Notes: a model not told the origin generated them from the sequence alone. A stretch of 23,726 nt of DNA from CAZBYL01 sp964496275 (GCA_964496275.1 CAZBYL010000041.1:1-23726), one strand, 5' to 3'; positions 11,505 through 21,560 are shown, counted from the stretch's first letter. Numbers and translations: made by a program.

Positions 11505-14500
11505 ATGCAGGTAAGAACACCATCAGGCAGAGCATTTGAACGGCGCGTAGTTTTTGGAAAAGGGAAAAATATTATTGAGCTTCCCGATCTGGTTGAAGTG
11601 CAGCGTAACTCGTATTCCTGGTTTTTTCAGGCAGATGTGGAACAGCGCGCTTCGCACGGCATTCAGGAGCTCTTTGATGAAATTTTCCCTATTGAGAGCT
11701 ATGACGGCTCGTTCGCACTTGAGTTCGTCAGATATTATGTTGACCCGGAAGCCATAAGTCTGGATGAGGCACGTAGCAGGGACCTTACATGGTCGAGACC
11801 GCTCCGTGCGACTATTCGGCTGGTAAACAGGAAAACAGGCGAAATTAAGGAAGAAGAGATTTATCTTGGCGATTTTCCCGCAATGACCGAAAGGGGAACT
11901 TTTATAATTAATGGCACAGAACGTGTCGTAGTCAATCAGCTCGCCAGATCCGCCGGAGTGTATTTCGGAGCGGAACTTGGTATTCCGGGGCAGGAGTCTT
12001 ACATGGCCAAGCTTATTCCTGACCGAGGTGCTTGGATTGAATTTGACTTGGCTCCCGACGGCGTTATGTCGGTGAAAATTGATAACAGAAAAAAAATTCC
12101 TGTAACTATGATGCTTAGGGCTTTCGGGATTCAGACTACTGAAGAAATGCTTAGCCTTTTTGGAGCCAAGGAGGTTGAGGTTGATTTAGATGATTCCGCT
12201 GTCGTCGGTATGCTCCTAGCGGAGGAAATTGTCGTAGAAGGTAATAGCGGTGTTGTCGAAATACCCAAAAATACTTACCTTATCCCAGAACATTGTTCCA
12301 CTCTGAGAGATAGAGGCCGTACTAAAATTTGGGTGTGGGATGTTGATCCGGCTTTGGCTGTCACAATTAGGGATGAGAGGGGTATTGATACCCCTGACGC
12401 ATCCATAATAGAACTTTTTAAAAGGCTTCGCCCGAACGAGCCTGCCCGTATGGAGAATGCCAGAGAGTATATAACCAGTTTGTTCTTTGACCAGCGCAGG
12501 TACAATCTTGGCAGAGTCGGGCGCTATAAGATAAATAGGCGCCTTTCGTTGGATCTCCCTGGTACGGAAAGATTGCTTACCATCACTGATATAGTTTGTA
12601 TTATAAAGGGTCTTATGAATCTTCGTGACGGCGAGGAGCATGTTGACGATATTGACCACCTCGGCAATCGCAGGGTTCGTGCAGTAGGTGAGCTCTTGCA
12701 GAATCAAGTTCGTATAGGCCTTCTTCGCATGGAGAGGATTGCTCGTGAGCGTATGACAACGACTCCGGATTTGGCGACTGCAATGGCCAAAGACCTGATT
12801 AATGTTCGACCCATATCAGCGGCTCTGCGGGAGTTTTTTGGTTCAGGTCAGTTGTCACAGTTTATGGATCAGACAAATCCTCTTGCCGAACTCACACACA
12901 GAAGACGTCTTTCAGCACTTGGTCCCGGCGGTTTGAGCCGCGAGCGTGCCGGATTTGAAGCTCGCGACGTTCACCATACCCACTACGGACGTGTCTGCCC
13001 TATAGAAACACCCGAAGGTCCCAATATCGGGCTTGTTACATCTCTTGCTACATTTGCGAGAATTAACGAATACGGGTTCTTGGTATGTCCGAGACGGAGG
13101 GTTGTAGATGGTCGGGTAACTGATGAAATCGTATATCTCTCGGCGGATGACGAGGACGAATTCTATGTGGGACGTGCAGATACTCCGATGGACAGTGACG
13201 GCAATGTCCTTCCTACTGGTACAGGCAACGGTATATACGTTAGACATCATGATAATACAATAGAGATAACTCCTGATCAGCTCGATTATATGGATATTTC
13301 TCCAAAACAGATAGTATCCATATCAACCGCGCTTATACCGTTTTTGGAGCATGATGATGCTAACCGTGCGCTTATGGGATCAAACATGCAGCGACAGGCT
13401 GTCCCGTTGGTATTTCCTGATTCTCCGATAGTTGGCACCGGTATAGAACATCGTATTGCAAAGGACTCAGGTTCCTGTGTCGTTTCCCGCAGAGCGGGCG
13501 TTGTTTCGTTTGTTGATGCAGATAAGATAGAAATTACCGCCGACTCCGATGGTACCCTTGATGTCTATCGTATGCCTAAGTTCAGGCGCTCAAACCAGGG
13601 TACGGTTATTCACCAGAAGCCTATTGTCTGCCACGGCCAGCATGTTGAAGCAAGCGAGGTAATTGGTGACGGACAGGCTTGCGACGAAGGAGAGCTTGCT
13701 CTCGGACGCAATGTTGTGGTTGCATTCGTTTCATGGGAAGGCTACAACTTTGAAGACGCTATTTTGCTTAGTCAAAAGCTTGTAAAAGAGGATTTCTACA
13801 CATCTATACACATTGAGGAATACGAGGTAGAAGCACGCGATACTAAACTTGGGCCGGAAGAGATTTCACGCGATATCCCTAATGTTGGCGAAGATGCGCT
13901 CAAAAATCTTGATGAGAACGGCATTGTCAGAGTTGGCGCGGAAGTGAAAGCCGGCGATATTCTTGTAGGTAAAGTCACTCCAAAGGGTGAGTCAGACCAG
14001 TCCCCCGAAGAAAAGCTTTTGCGCGCTATTTTCGGAGAAAAAGCTCGTGAGGTGCGGGATACCTGCCTCAGGGTTCCTCATGGCGAGGGTGGCAAGGTAG
14101 TGGAAATAAAACGCCTGAGCCGCGAGAAGAACAGTGAAGATTTGAGCCCCGGTGTCAACGAGGTTGTGAAGGTTTATGTCGCCCAGTTCCGTAAGATAAC
14201 CGAAGGAGACAAGATGGCCGGACGTCACGGAAATAAGGGTGTTGTTTCGAGGATTATGGCCGAAGAGGATATGCCCTACCTTTCCGACGGCACTCCGGTT
14301 GATGTAGTTCTCAACCCACTCGGTGTTCCGAGCCGAATGAATTTGGGGCAGGTTCTTGAGACGATGATGGGTTTTGTTGCTCTCCAGAACGGCTGGAAAG
14401 TTGTAACGCCAGTATTTGAATCTGCCACAGGCGAGGATCTTGCTCCCCATGTCAAAAAAATTCAGGAGACAAAGTATCCTGAAATGAGGGATGACTGCAA

Positions 14501-15197
14501 GATAACTCTCTACGACGGACGTACCGGTGAACCTATGGCTAACAAGGTTACAGTCGGCGTTATGTATATGCTGAAGCTGATACACCTTGTTGACGACAAA
14601 ATTCACGCACGTTCCATAGGACCGTACAGCTTAATTACTCAGCAGCCTCTCGGCGGTAAGACTCAGTTCGGAGGCCAGCGTTTCGGAGAAATGGAAGTCT
14701 GGGCTCTTGAGGGGTATGGAGCTGCTCACATGCTTCAGGAGATGCTTACTGTTAAGTCCGACGATATCAGAGGGCGTCTTAAGACGTACGAACGTATTGT
14801 AAAGGGCGAAAATCTTGCAAAGCCCGGTGTTCCTGAGAGCTTTAGAGTCCTTATAAAGGAACTTCAGGGACTTGGCCTTGATGTAGAAATAAAGTATTCT
14901 GACGGTTCTTTCGGAGAGCTTGTGTTGAATGAAGAAGAAGAGGAAGGCGGTAAGGGAGGAAAGCATGTTTCCTTCAAGCCGGACTCAACTGTTGACGATA
15001 TTGATGCCGTGTTTACGAGCATCAGTAACAAAACGGTCAGCGACTCGGAGCTCTTCCACGAAAGTGCGGTTGAGTACAGTGGCATAGAGCTTCATGAAAC
15101 AGACGAAGAGAGCGAGGCCGCATTCCTCTCTGCGGATGATAATAATCTCTTTAGCGATACCGAGCCTAAAAAAGGCGGGCAGGGGGATGAAATTTAA
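11505..15197 (+). CDS. rpoB: DNA-directed RNA polymerase subunit beta
   Basis: The beta subunit forms one pincer and half the catalytic cleft of RNA polymerase. The protein has 1230 residues. The rifampicin region SQFMDQTNPLAELTHRRRLSALG begins at S451; the positions matching E. coli D516, H526 and S531 (D455, H465, S470) are wild type, so no resistance change is seen there. Later come RDVHHTHYGRVCPIETPEGP, EGDKMAGRHGNKG and QPLGGKTQFGGQRFGEMEVWALE. After the normal end (LQGLGLDVEIKYSDG) there is an extra acidic tail of about 90 residues. ATG 11505 follows GGGAGGA; an in-frame ATG at 11463 lies near the transcription start. It overlaps rpoC by one base. Confidence 0.97.
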   Translation: MQVRTPSGRAFERRVVFGKGKNIIELPDLVEVQRNSYSWFFQADVEQRASHGIQELFDEIFPIESYDGSFALEFVRYYVDPEAISLDEARSRDLTWSRPLRATIRLVNRKTGEIKEEEIYLGDFPAMTERGTFIINGTERVVVNQLARSAGVYFGAELGIPGQESYMAKLIPDRGAWIEFDLAPDGVMSVKIDNRKKIPVTMMLRAFGIQTTEEMLSLFGAKEVEVDLDDSAVVGMLLAEEIVVEGNSGVVEIPKNTYLIPEHCSTLRDRGRTKIWVWDVDPALAVTIRDERGIDTPDASIIELFKRLRPNEPARMENAREYITSLFFDQRRYNLGRVGRYKINRRLSLDLPGTERLLTITDIVCIIKGLMNLRDGEEHVDDIDHLGNRRVRAVGELLQNQVRIGLLRMERIARERMTTTPDLATAMAKDLINVRPISAALREFFGSGQLSQFMDQTNPLAELTHRRRLSALGPGGLSRERAGFEARDVHHTHYGRVCPIETPEGPNIGLVTSLATFARINEYGFLVCPRRRVVDGRVTDEIVYLSADDEDEFYVGRADTPMDSDGNVLPTGTGNGIYVRHHDNTIEITPDQLDYMDISPKQIVSISTALIPFLEHDDANRALMGSNMQRQAVPLVFPDSPIVGTGIEHRIAKDSGSCVVSRRAGVVSFVDADKIEITADSDGTLDVYRMPKFRRSNQGTVIHQKPIVCHGQHVEASEVIGDGQACDEGELALGRNVVVAFVSWEGYNFEDAILLSQKLVKEDFYTSIHIEEYEVEARDTKLGPEEISRDIPNVGEDALKNLDENGIVRVGAEVKAGDILVGKVTPKGESDQSPEEKLLRAIFGEKAREVRDTCLRVPHGEGGKVVEIKRLSREKNSEDLSPGVNEVVKVYVAQFRKITEGDKMAGRHGNKGVVSRIMAEEDMPYLSDGTPVDVVLNPLGVPSRMNLGQVLETMMGFVALQNGWKVVTPVFESATGEDLAPHVKKIQETKYPEMRDDCKITLYDGRTGEPMANKVTVGVMYMLKLIHLVDDKIHARSIGPYSLITQQPLGGKTQFGGQRFGEMEVWALEGYGAAHMLQEMLTVKSDDIRGRLKTYERIVKGENLAKPGVPESFRVLIKELQGLGLDVEIKYSDGSFGELVLNEEEEEGGKGGKHVSFKPDSTVDDIDAVFTSISNKTVSDSELFHESAVEYSGIELHETDEESEAAFLSADDNNLFSDTEPKKGGQGDEI

Positions 15198-18100
15198 TGG
15201 CTAACACAAATCGCGAAATTACAGGAGTAAGGATGAGGCTTTCTTCGCCTGAGAGAGTACGAGAACTTTCCAGCGGAGAGGTCAAGAAACCTGAAACTAT
15301 AAACTACAGAACCCTGCGTCCTGAGAAAGACGGGCTTTTCTGCGAGCGTATCTTTGGCCCCATAAGAAGTTATGAATGTAGTTGTGGAAAATATAAGAGA
15401 AGTGGTCCTAAATTCCGCGGAGTTGTTTGCGATCGCTGTGGTGTTGAAGTCACGGATAATCGTGTGCGCCGTGAGAGAATGGGGCACATTGAGCTTGCCG
15501 CTCCTGTTGTGCATATATGGTATCTTCGTGGTATACCAAGCCGCCTTAGCCTTCTTCTCGGAACATCAACAAAGGAACTGGAAAGGGTTGTATATTTTGC
15601 TCCGACTCGTCGTACCGAGAAGGTGTATAAGGTTGTTAATGAAGGACGTAGAATTGACCTTGCTCGACGCGGTACACTACTATCTTCTTCGGAGGAGCGC
15701 ATTCATCGCAGCTATGATCCCAAGTTCAAGGCGGAGGCAGTATTTCGAATACTTAAGGTAGACGATATTCCTGTAGACGAGGGCGATGTAATTCCATCCA
15801 GCCAAGTTAGCAAGCTTAGATCTGATTTTGGCGACGAACTGTTCAAAGTAGAGCCAGCTTTTAAAATTTATAGAGAAGAGGACGAAGAACAGGGGAGCAA
15901 CATGATAGTTGCTGAATCAAAAGTCAAATCAGTGCTTGACAGTGACAGCTCCTTAAAATCTATTCGTACCGTAATAAACAATCAGGATGCGTATGTGGTG
16001 ACATCCGTTGTGCATCTGCCATTTGCAAAAAACGATGTCCTTACTGAGTCCGAGTACAAGTTGTTTGATCAGAAATATCCCGGTCGTTTTCAGATGGCTG
16101 CGGAAGCAGAGTCTGAAACGGTTGAAGAACCGTGCTACATAGTCATCGACGGCGGAGATTCACCGTTTGTTCGTTCTGATGTTATAACCGAACGTGAAAA
16201 ACGTATCTGCGCCGCGTATAGCAAGGACTTTTTGGCGGGAATAGGTGCAGAAGGAGTCTTTACTCTCCTTGGGCGGCTTGACATCAGCGAACTTGTAACA
16301 TCGCTGCGTGAAGAAATTGCTGAGTGTTCGGGACAGAAAAAACGCAAGCTTATAAAGAGACTCCAAGTGGCCGAAGATTTCCGTAAGAGCGAAAGCCTTC
16401 CGGAATGGATGGTGCTTTCTGTCCTTCCTGTAATTCCGCCTGATCTGCGCCCCATGGTGCAGCTTGACGGAGGACGTTTTGCAACGTCAGACTTGAACGA
16501 CCTATACAGGAGAGTTATAAACCGCAACAACCGCCTTCGTAAACTTCAGGAGCTTAAGGCGCCTGAAATAATTGTGCGCAACGAAAAAAGAATGTTGCAG
16601 GAGTCGGTGGATGCACTAATTGATAACGGTCGCCGCGGAAAGGCCGTCCTGGGCGCTGGAAACAGACCACTTAAGAGCCTTACAGACTTGCTTCGCGGCA
16701 AAAAAGGAAGATTCCGTCAGAATCTTCTGGGTAAACGTGTAGACTACTCAGGAAGATCCGTTATCGTCATCGGGCCGCACCTTAAAATATATCAGTGCGG
16801 TCTGCCCAAACAGATGGCGCTTGAGCTATTTAAGCCATTTGTAATGCACAAGCTTGTTGAGAGCGGACTTGCACCAAACGTAAAGAGTGCCAGAAGATTT
16901 ATAGAAAGAGGACGTGACGAAGTATGGGGAATCCTTGAAGGAATAATCAAGGACCACCCTGTTATGCTGAACCGCGCGCCTACGCTTCACAGACTCGGTA
17001 TTCAGGCGTTTGAGCCCGTACTTATAGAAGGTAAGGCGATACGTCTCCACCCACTAGTCTGCACTGCATTTAACGCTGACTTTGACGGAGACCAGATGGC
17101 TGTCCACGTTCCCCTGTCGCTTGAAGCACAGACAGAGGCTCGTGTCCTGATGCTTTCATCAAACAACCTGCTCTCTCCTGCAAGCGGGAAACCTGTAGTC
17201 ACTCCTACGCAGGACATAATTCTCGGTGTATATTACCTGACCGCGATGCGTGATGGAATGACCGGCGAGGGACTGTATTTCAGGGACAGCGAGGACGTGC
17301 TTTCGGCTCTTGACCATGGTATTGTTCATGTTAATTCAAAAATAAAGGTAAAGGCTGATCCTTCTTGGAAATGTGACGAAAAAGATGGTATCTGGCTCGA
17401 AACATCACCCGGAAGAGTCCTGTTTAACTGTGCTCTGCATCCTGATCTGAGATTCATAAATAAAACAATAAATAAGAAGCAAATGGGTATCCTTCTTGAT
17501 ATTGCATACGACGAGGTCGGACAGACAGGCTTGGTCAATATGCTTGACTCCATAAAGACTCTGGGATATCGTTGGTCAACAGTCAGTGGTATAAGCCTTG
17601 GTGTCGGTGACATAGTCGTTCCTAAAGAAAAGAAAGAGATACTTGATGTCACTCTTGTTCAGGAAGAAGATCTTACCAATCAGTATGAATATGGGATTAT
17701 GACCGAAGATGAGTATATGCGCCAAAAGGATATTCTATGGTCTGATGCCGGACGCCGTATTGCTGATAAAATTATGGACAGCATGCAGGAAGCCAACCCT
17801 CTTCGCATCATGGTTGACTCCGGAGCTCGAGGCTCCCGCGGACAGGTTGCTCAGATGGCCGGTATTCGCGGTCTTATGGCTGACCCGTCCGGGCGCATAA
17901 TACGGTATCCTATCGTTGCTAACTTTAAAGAGGGACTTAATACTCTTGAATACTTTATTTCTACGCACGGCGCAAGAAAGGGACTTGCCGACACTGCTCT
18001 CCGTACGGCTAAGTCCGGATACCTTACCCGCCGCCTAGTTGACGTCGCTCAAGATCTTATCGTCATGGATGAGGATTGCGGCACACACTCTGGTGTGGAA

Positions 18101-20236
18101 ATACGCCCGCTGCTTCAACAGGACGGAAAAGCCACGATATCTCTTTCTGAGCGTCTTATAGGGCGTATCAGCTTGGAAGACGTCCCGCATCCTGTCACCG
18201 GAGAGCCTTTACTCGTACGAGATGAAGAAATATCTACCGATAAGGCCAAACTTATCGAGTCTCTCGGAATAGAATCTGTCTGGGTTCGCAGTCCGCTAAC
18301 TTGCGGGCTTCGCCATGGAATCTGCCGTGCTTGCTACGGACGAGACTTGGGTACTCGAAAGAAGGTTGCAATAGGGGAGTCTGTAGGTGTCGTTGCTGCT
18401 CAGTCCATAGGAGAACCGGGGACACAGCTTACGATGCGTACCTTCCATACGGGAGGCGTTCGCCAGTTTACGGGAGAAGACATTACTCAGGGACTTCCTA
18501 GAATAGAACAGCTTTTTGAAGTCAGAAGGCCTAAGAAAGTGGCAATACTGGCTGATGTATCCGGAATACTGCGTGAGATACGCGACGCATCAGGTAAGAA
18601 AAAACTGAGTATCGAAACTCAGCCGGAAGACGGGCAAGAGCCGAAAATCCACTTTATCAACATTCCTGCATCTCAGAATCTGCTCTCAGGAGTGGAAGAG
18701 GGTGCTATTATCAAAAAGGGAATGTTGCTGACAGAAGGATATATAGATCCGCAGCAGTTGCTAGTAGTGGAGGGCCTTGAGGCTGTTCAGCACTATTTGC
18801 TTGACGGAATACAGGAGGTTTATCGCTCACAGGGTGTTTCCATTAACGACAAACATATAGAGACAATTCTGCGTAAAGTTGCTCCTGTTAACCGTGTTCG
18901 TGTTGATGAAGAAGGAGACAGCTCGTTCGTCTCTGGTGAGCTTGTCTGGAAGGAAGACCTTGAAGAAGGCATAAGAGCAATTAGAGAAGAGAACGAAAGT
19001 TCGCTTGATGAGTCGTATGACTTTATCTCTTCCTACAAGCTGATAGATATTCCCGCTCTTGCAGAAAAAACTACGGAGGCTGTTCACACTGAAATCTCGC
19101 GCGCTACACTGTCTGCAATGTTGCAGCCGGGAGGAGCATCAGGGGATATTGTTGTGGAAGATGAAAAAGGCCAGCTTAGGATAGCCATAGGCGGGGCTTC
19201 ATTCAAAGATGCTATCGTAGGATCTGACCTAATAGAAGATTTCTGCGACAAAACAACCGGAGAAGTTATTATCAAAGCCGGAACGTCCCTTACATCGTCA
19301 GACCTTGCTAAAATTGTTGCTATGCAGCCGCAGCCGCTTATTGTAAGGGATTCTAAAGCGCTTGAGAGCAGTGTGAATTCTGCTTGGTTTGCGTCCGATA
19401 TCTCCGTTAACGGAGAGGTAATCATAAAATCAGATTCACAGTTGAATTCACAATCTGCTAAGTTGCTTTGCGAGAACAACATAACAAGCATAAAAATTTG
19501 GAAATCGCCCGAGCACATAAATATAACCGACGCAATGAATCATCTTATAGACAATTACTTCGGCAAACCGCTCACTCAGGCAATTGATGCTGATGGAAAC
19601 GTTATACTCACATCTACACACGTGATAGACTGCTACGTTATGCGCGGAGTCGTTGAAGGTTCAATTTCGGGGATAGAAAGTGACGGTACAATTATCACCC
19701 GCGATGGAATTGTGAATGACATTAGAGATTTGCTAAAGGAAAAAGCACTGGGAAAGATTCTCCTTGAATCCGTTGTTGATGCAGACGGAAAAATTGTTGC
19801 GTCAGCCGGAACGGAGATTGTAAGTACAATGCTTGATGACCTTGCAAGAAGCGTCAAGGACTCTATAGTTGTAAGATCTAAACAGGCTGCAATGGAGCAC
19901 AAGGAGCTTGTTCACAGGTTGTCATTTGTTCGCCGCCTTAGGGAAGAACCGAAGTGGACACCTGTTGTGCACGGGGTAACAAAGGCTTCACTTGCAACGG
20001 ACAGCTTCCTCTCTGCTGCGTCGTTCCAACAGACAGCTCAGGTACTGGCAGCTTCTGCTGTAAGAGGTGACGTTGACGAACTGGTCGGGTTGAAAGAGAA
20101 CGTAATTATTGGATTGCTGATACCCGCGGGAACAGGAATTGAGCGTCACAGAAAAATAAACATAACTGAAGTTGCTCCGCAGACTCAGGACACAACACAA
20201 AACAGCGAACTGACAGAGCTTTCAGAGACAAAATAA
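15197..20236 (+). CDS. rpoC: DNA-directed RNA polymerase subunit beta', with two large insertions
   Basis: The beta' subunit carries the catalytic magnesium at NADFDGDQM (626-634; D628, D630, D632). The first zinc site is C61, C63, C78 and C81; the second is C961, C1036, C1043 and C1046. The trigger loop region has no insertion of the E. coli SI3 type. At 1679 residues it is several hundred longer than usual. One insertion lies in the N-terminal clamp (about 165-310). The other (about 1270-1588) lies between VNRVRVDEEGDSSFVSGE and VVHGVTKASLATDSF. Both contain repeated modules. Thermotogota and Thermus also have large clamp insertions. The ATG overlaps the rpoB stop (TAATG). Confidence 0.97.
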   Translation: MANTNREITGVRMRLSSPERVRELSSGEVKKPETINYRTLRPEKDGLFCERIFGPIRSYECSCGKYKRSGPKFRGVVCDRCGVEVTDNRVRRERMGHIELAAPVVHIWYLRGIPSRLSLLLGTSTKELERVVYFAPTRRTEKVYKVVNEGRRIDLARRGTLLSSSEERIHRSYDPKFKAEAVFRILKVDDIPVDEGDVIPSSQVSKLRSDFGDELFKVEPAFKIYREEDEEQGSNMIVAESKVKSVLDSDSSLKSIRTVINNQDAYVVTSVVHLPFAKNDVLTESEYKLFDQKYPGRFQMAAEAESETVEEPCYIVIDGGDSPFVRSDVITEREKRICAAYSKDFLAGIGAEGVFTLLGRLDISELVTSLREEIAECSGQKKRKLIKRLQVAEDFRKSESLPEWMVLSVLPVIPPDLRPMVQLDGGRFATSDLNDLYRRVINRNNRLRKLQELKAPEIIVRNEKRMLQESVDALIDNGRRGKAVLGAGNRPLKSLTDLLRGKKGRFRQNLLGKRVDYSGRSVIVIGPHLKIYQCGLPKQMALELFKPFVMHKLVESGLAPNVKSARRFIERGRDEVWGILEGIIKDHPVMLNRAPTLHRLGIQAFEPVLIEGKAIRLHPLVCTAFNADFDGDQMAVHVPLSLEAQTEARVLMLSSNNLLSPASGKPVVTPTQDIILGVYYLTAMRDGMTGEGLYFRDSEDVLSALDHGIVHVNSKIKVKADPSWKCDEKDGIWLETSPGRVLFNCALHPDLRFINKTINKKQMGILLDIAYDEVGQTGLVNMLDSIKTLGYRWSTVSGISLGVGDIVVPKEKKEILDVTLVQEEDLTNQYEYGIMTEDEYMRQKDILWSDAGRRIADKIMDSMQEANPLRIMVDSGARGSRGQVAQMAGIRGLMADPSGRIIRYPIVANFKEGLNTLEYFISTHGARKGLADTALRTAKSGYLTRRLVDVAQDLIVMDEDCGTHSGVEIRPLLQQDGKATISLSERLIGRISLEDVPHPVTGEPLLVRDEEISTDKAKLIESLGIESVWVRSPLTCGLRHGICRACYGRDLGTRKKVAIGESVGVVAAQSIGEPGTQLTMRTFHTGGVRQFTGEDITQGLPRIEQLFEVRRPKKVAILADVSGILREIRDASGKKKLSIETQPEDGQEPKIHFINIPASQNLLSGVEEGAIIKKGMLLTEGYIDPQQLLVVEGLEAVQHYLLDGIQEVYRSQGVSINDKHIETILRKVAPVNRVRVDEEGDSSFVSGELVWKEDLEEGIRAIREENESSLDESYDFISSYKLIDIPALAEKTTEAVHTEISRATLSAMLQPGGASGDIVVEDEKGQLRIAIGGASFKDAIVGSDLIEDFCDKTTGEVIIKAGTSLTSSDLAKIVAMQPQPLIVRDSKALESSVNSAWFASDISVNGEVIIKSDSQLNSQSAKLLCENNITSIKIWKSPEHINITDAMNHLIDNYFGKPLTQAIDADGNVILTSTHVIDCYVMRGVVEGSISGIESDGTIITRDGIVNDIRDLLKEKALGKILLESVVDADGKIVASAGTEIVSTMLDDLARSVKDSIVVRSKQAAMEHKELVHRLSFVRRLREEPKWTPVVHGVTKASLATDSFLSAASFQQTAQVLAASAVRGDVDELVGLKENVIIGLLIPAGTGIERHRKINITEVAPQTQDTTQNSELTELSETK

Positions 20237-20360
20237 TAGGTATTTTTACTTAAAAATATCTCAGTATCCCAAAATGGCAGCAGAGGCCTTTGTGTTTATT
20301 GACACTAACGGCTTCTGCTGTTATTATATTCCGGTGCGACTGTGCACAGGAGGTGTTCGT

Positions 20361-20609
20361 GTGCCTTTAAGCGAACTTGCATCCAAGGAGAGAATAATTG
20401 GTCGCAACTCTCTCATGAGAGCTCTAAAGCAGGACAAAGTTGTAAAAATTTTTCTTTCCAGAGAAGCGGAAGATAGTTTTTTACAAGAGGTTATTTGTCA
20501 AGCAGAGATAGGCAAAGTGCCTATAGAGTGGGCGGATGATTCTTTGCAGTTAGGGAGAGCGTGCGCTGTTTCGCGAAAAACAGCGGCGGCGGGACTCTTT
20601 AAAAAGTAG
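20361..20609 (+). CDS. L7Ae/L30e-family RNA-binding protein (YbxF-like)
   Basis: This 82-residue protein matches the ribosomal L7Ae/L30e/S12e family in size and layout. A central stretch (ASKERIIGRNSLMRALKQDKVVKIFLSREAED) has the start of the RNA-binding helix, and RACAVSRKTAAAGLF ends the fold. In Bacillus the paralog YbxF sits in the same place, between rpoC and rpsL, and binds kink-turn RNA. The role in this organism is not known. I chose GTG 20361, which has AGGAGGTG just upstream and gives the family's usual length; an in-frame ATG at 20274 would add a 29-residue extension unlike the family. The gene belongs to the rpoBC-str transcript. Confidence 0.88.
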   Translation: MPLSELASKERIIGRNSLMRALKQDKVVKIFLSREAEDSFLQEVICQAEIGKVPIEWADDSLQLGRACAVSRKTAAAGLFKK

Positions 20610-20644
20610 AAATACAGTCATCACTAAGGGAAGGAGGGAGCTAT

Positions 20645-21016
20645 TTGCCAACAATTAGTCAGCTTATTCGTAATGGCAGGGAAGACAAAAGGCGTAGTTC
20701 AAGTGCGCCTGCGCTTCAGGAAAATCCTCAGCGCCGTGGTGTTTGCACCAGAGTTTACACGGTAACACCAAAGAAGCCTAACTCTGCTCTTCGTAAGGTC
20801 GCCCGTGTGCGTCTTACAAACGGAATTGAGGTTACAGCTTATATTCCGGGCGTTGGTCATAATCTTCAGGAACACTCAGTCGTGCTTGTGCGCGGCGGAC
20901 GTGTAAAAGACTTGCCTGGTGTTCGCTATCACATAGTCAGGGGTACACTTGACTGCGGTGGTGTTGAGAAACGCCGTCAGAGCCGTTCGCTCTATGGTGC
21001 TCGCAGACCGAAGTAG
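20645..21016 (+). CDS. rpsL: 30S ribosomal protein S12
   Basis: S12 sits at the decoding centre of the small subunit and affects accuracy and streptomycin sensitivity. The 123-residue protein reads PTISQLIRNGRED at the start, then VYTVTPKKPNSALRKVARVRL and PGVGHNLQEHSVVLVRGGRVKDLPGVRYH. The lysines changed in classical streptomycin resistance are unmutated. The start codon is TTG (20645), unusual for so highly expressed a gene, but PTISQL is the family N terminus and a strong GGAAGGAGGGAG precedes it. Confidence 0.97.
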   Translation: MPTISQLIRNGREDKRRSSSAPALQENPQRRGVCTRVYTVTPKKPNSALRKVARVRLTNGIEVTAYIPGVGHNLQEHSVVLVRGGRVKDLPGVRYHIVRGTLDCGGVEKRRQSRSLYGARRPK

Positions 21017-21042
21017 CAGAATTTTAGAAGGAGGTTATTTTT

Positions 21043-21513
21043 ATGTCACGTAAAGGACATATCAGAAAACGCGTAACCCCTCCGGATTCAGTCTATGCGA
21101 GCCCCGCAATAGCAAAATTCATAAATTGCCTGATGCTTGGCGGTAAGAAAAGCACAGCAGAAAGAATTTTGTACGGAGCGCTGGATCTGGCAGGAAGCAG
21201 ACTTAATATTGAACCTGCAGAAGTTTTTGAAAAAGCCATGACTAACGTCAGCCCGCTTGTTGAGGTTCGTCCTCGCAGAGTTGGGGGAGCCACATATCAG
21301 GTTCCCGTTGAAGTTAAGCCTGAAAGAGCACGTGCTCTTGCGATTCGTTGGATAATAAACTATTCCCGTTCACGCAAGGGAATTCCGATGTTAGAGCGTC
21401 TTGCACGCGAACTTTCGGATGCATGCAAAGGTGAAGGCGGTTCAGTAAAGAAACGTGAAGATACGCATCGCATGGCGGAAGCAAACCGCGCGTTTGCCCA
21501 CTATCGCTGGTAG
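21043..21513 (+). CDS. rpsG: 30S ribosomal protein S7
   Basis: S7 nucleates assembly of the 3' domain of 16S rRNA and contacts the E-site tRNA and mRNA exit. The length of 156 residues is standard. It begins MSRKGHIRKR, and carries PLVEVRPRRVGGATYQVPVEV and KREDTHRMAEANRAFAHYRW, the family's conserved core and C terminus. It follows rpsL by 26 bases with a strong AGAAGGAGG. In many bacteria S7 represses its own str operon through an rpsL-rpsG spacer structure; the short spacer here shows no clear version of it. Confidence 0.97.
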   Translation: MSRKGHIRKRVTPPDSVYASPAIAKFINCLMLGGKKSTAERILYGALDLAGSRLNIEPAEVFEKAMTNVSPLVEVRPRRVGGATYQVPVEVKPERARALAIRWIINYSRSRKGIPMLERLARELSDACKGEGGSVKKREDTHRMAEANRAFAHYRW

Positions 21514-21560
21514 CGTATGGATAATAAGATTTATCAAGAAATAGTTTGGTGGTGTTGACG

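Noticed and set aside
20241..20258. TATTTTT/AAAAATA hairpin just after rpoC
   Set aside because: The stem is only A-T pairs and is not followed by T, so it should not terminate; the downstream genes likely share the transcript.
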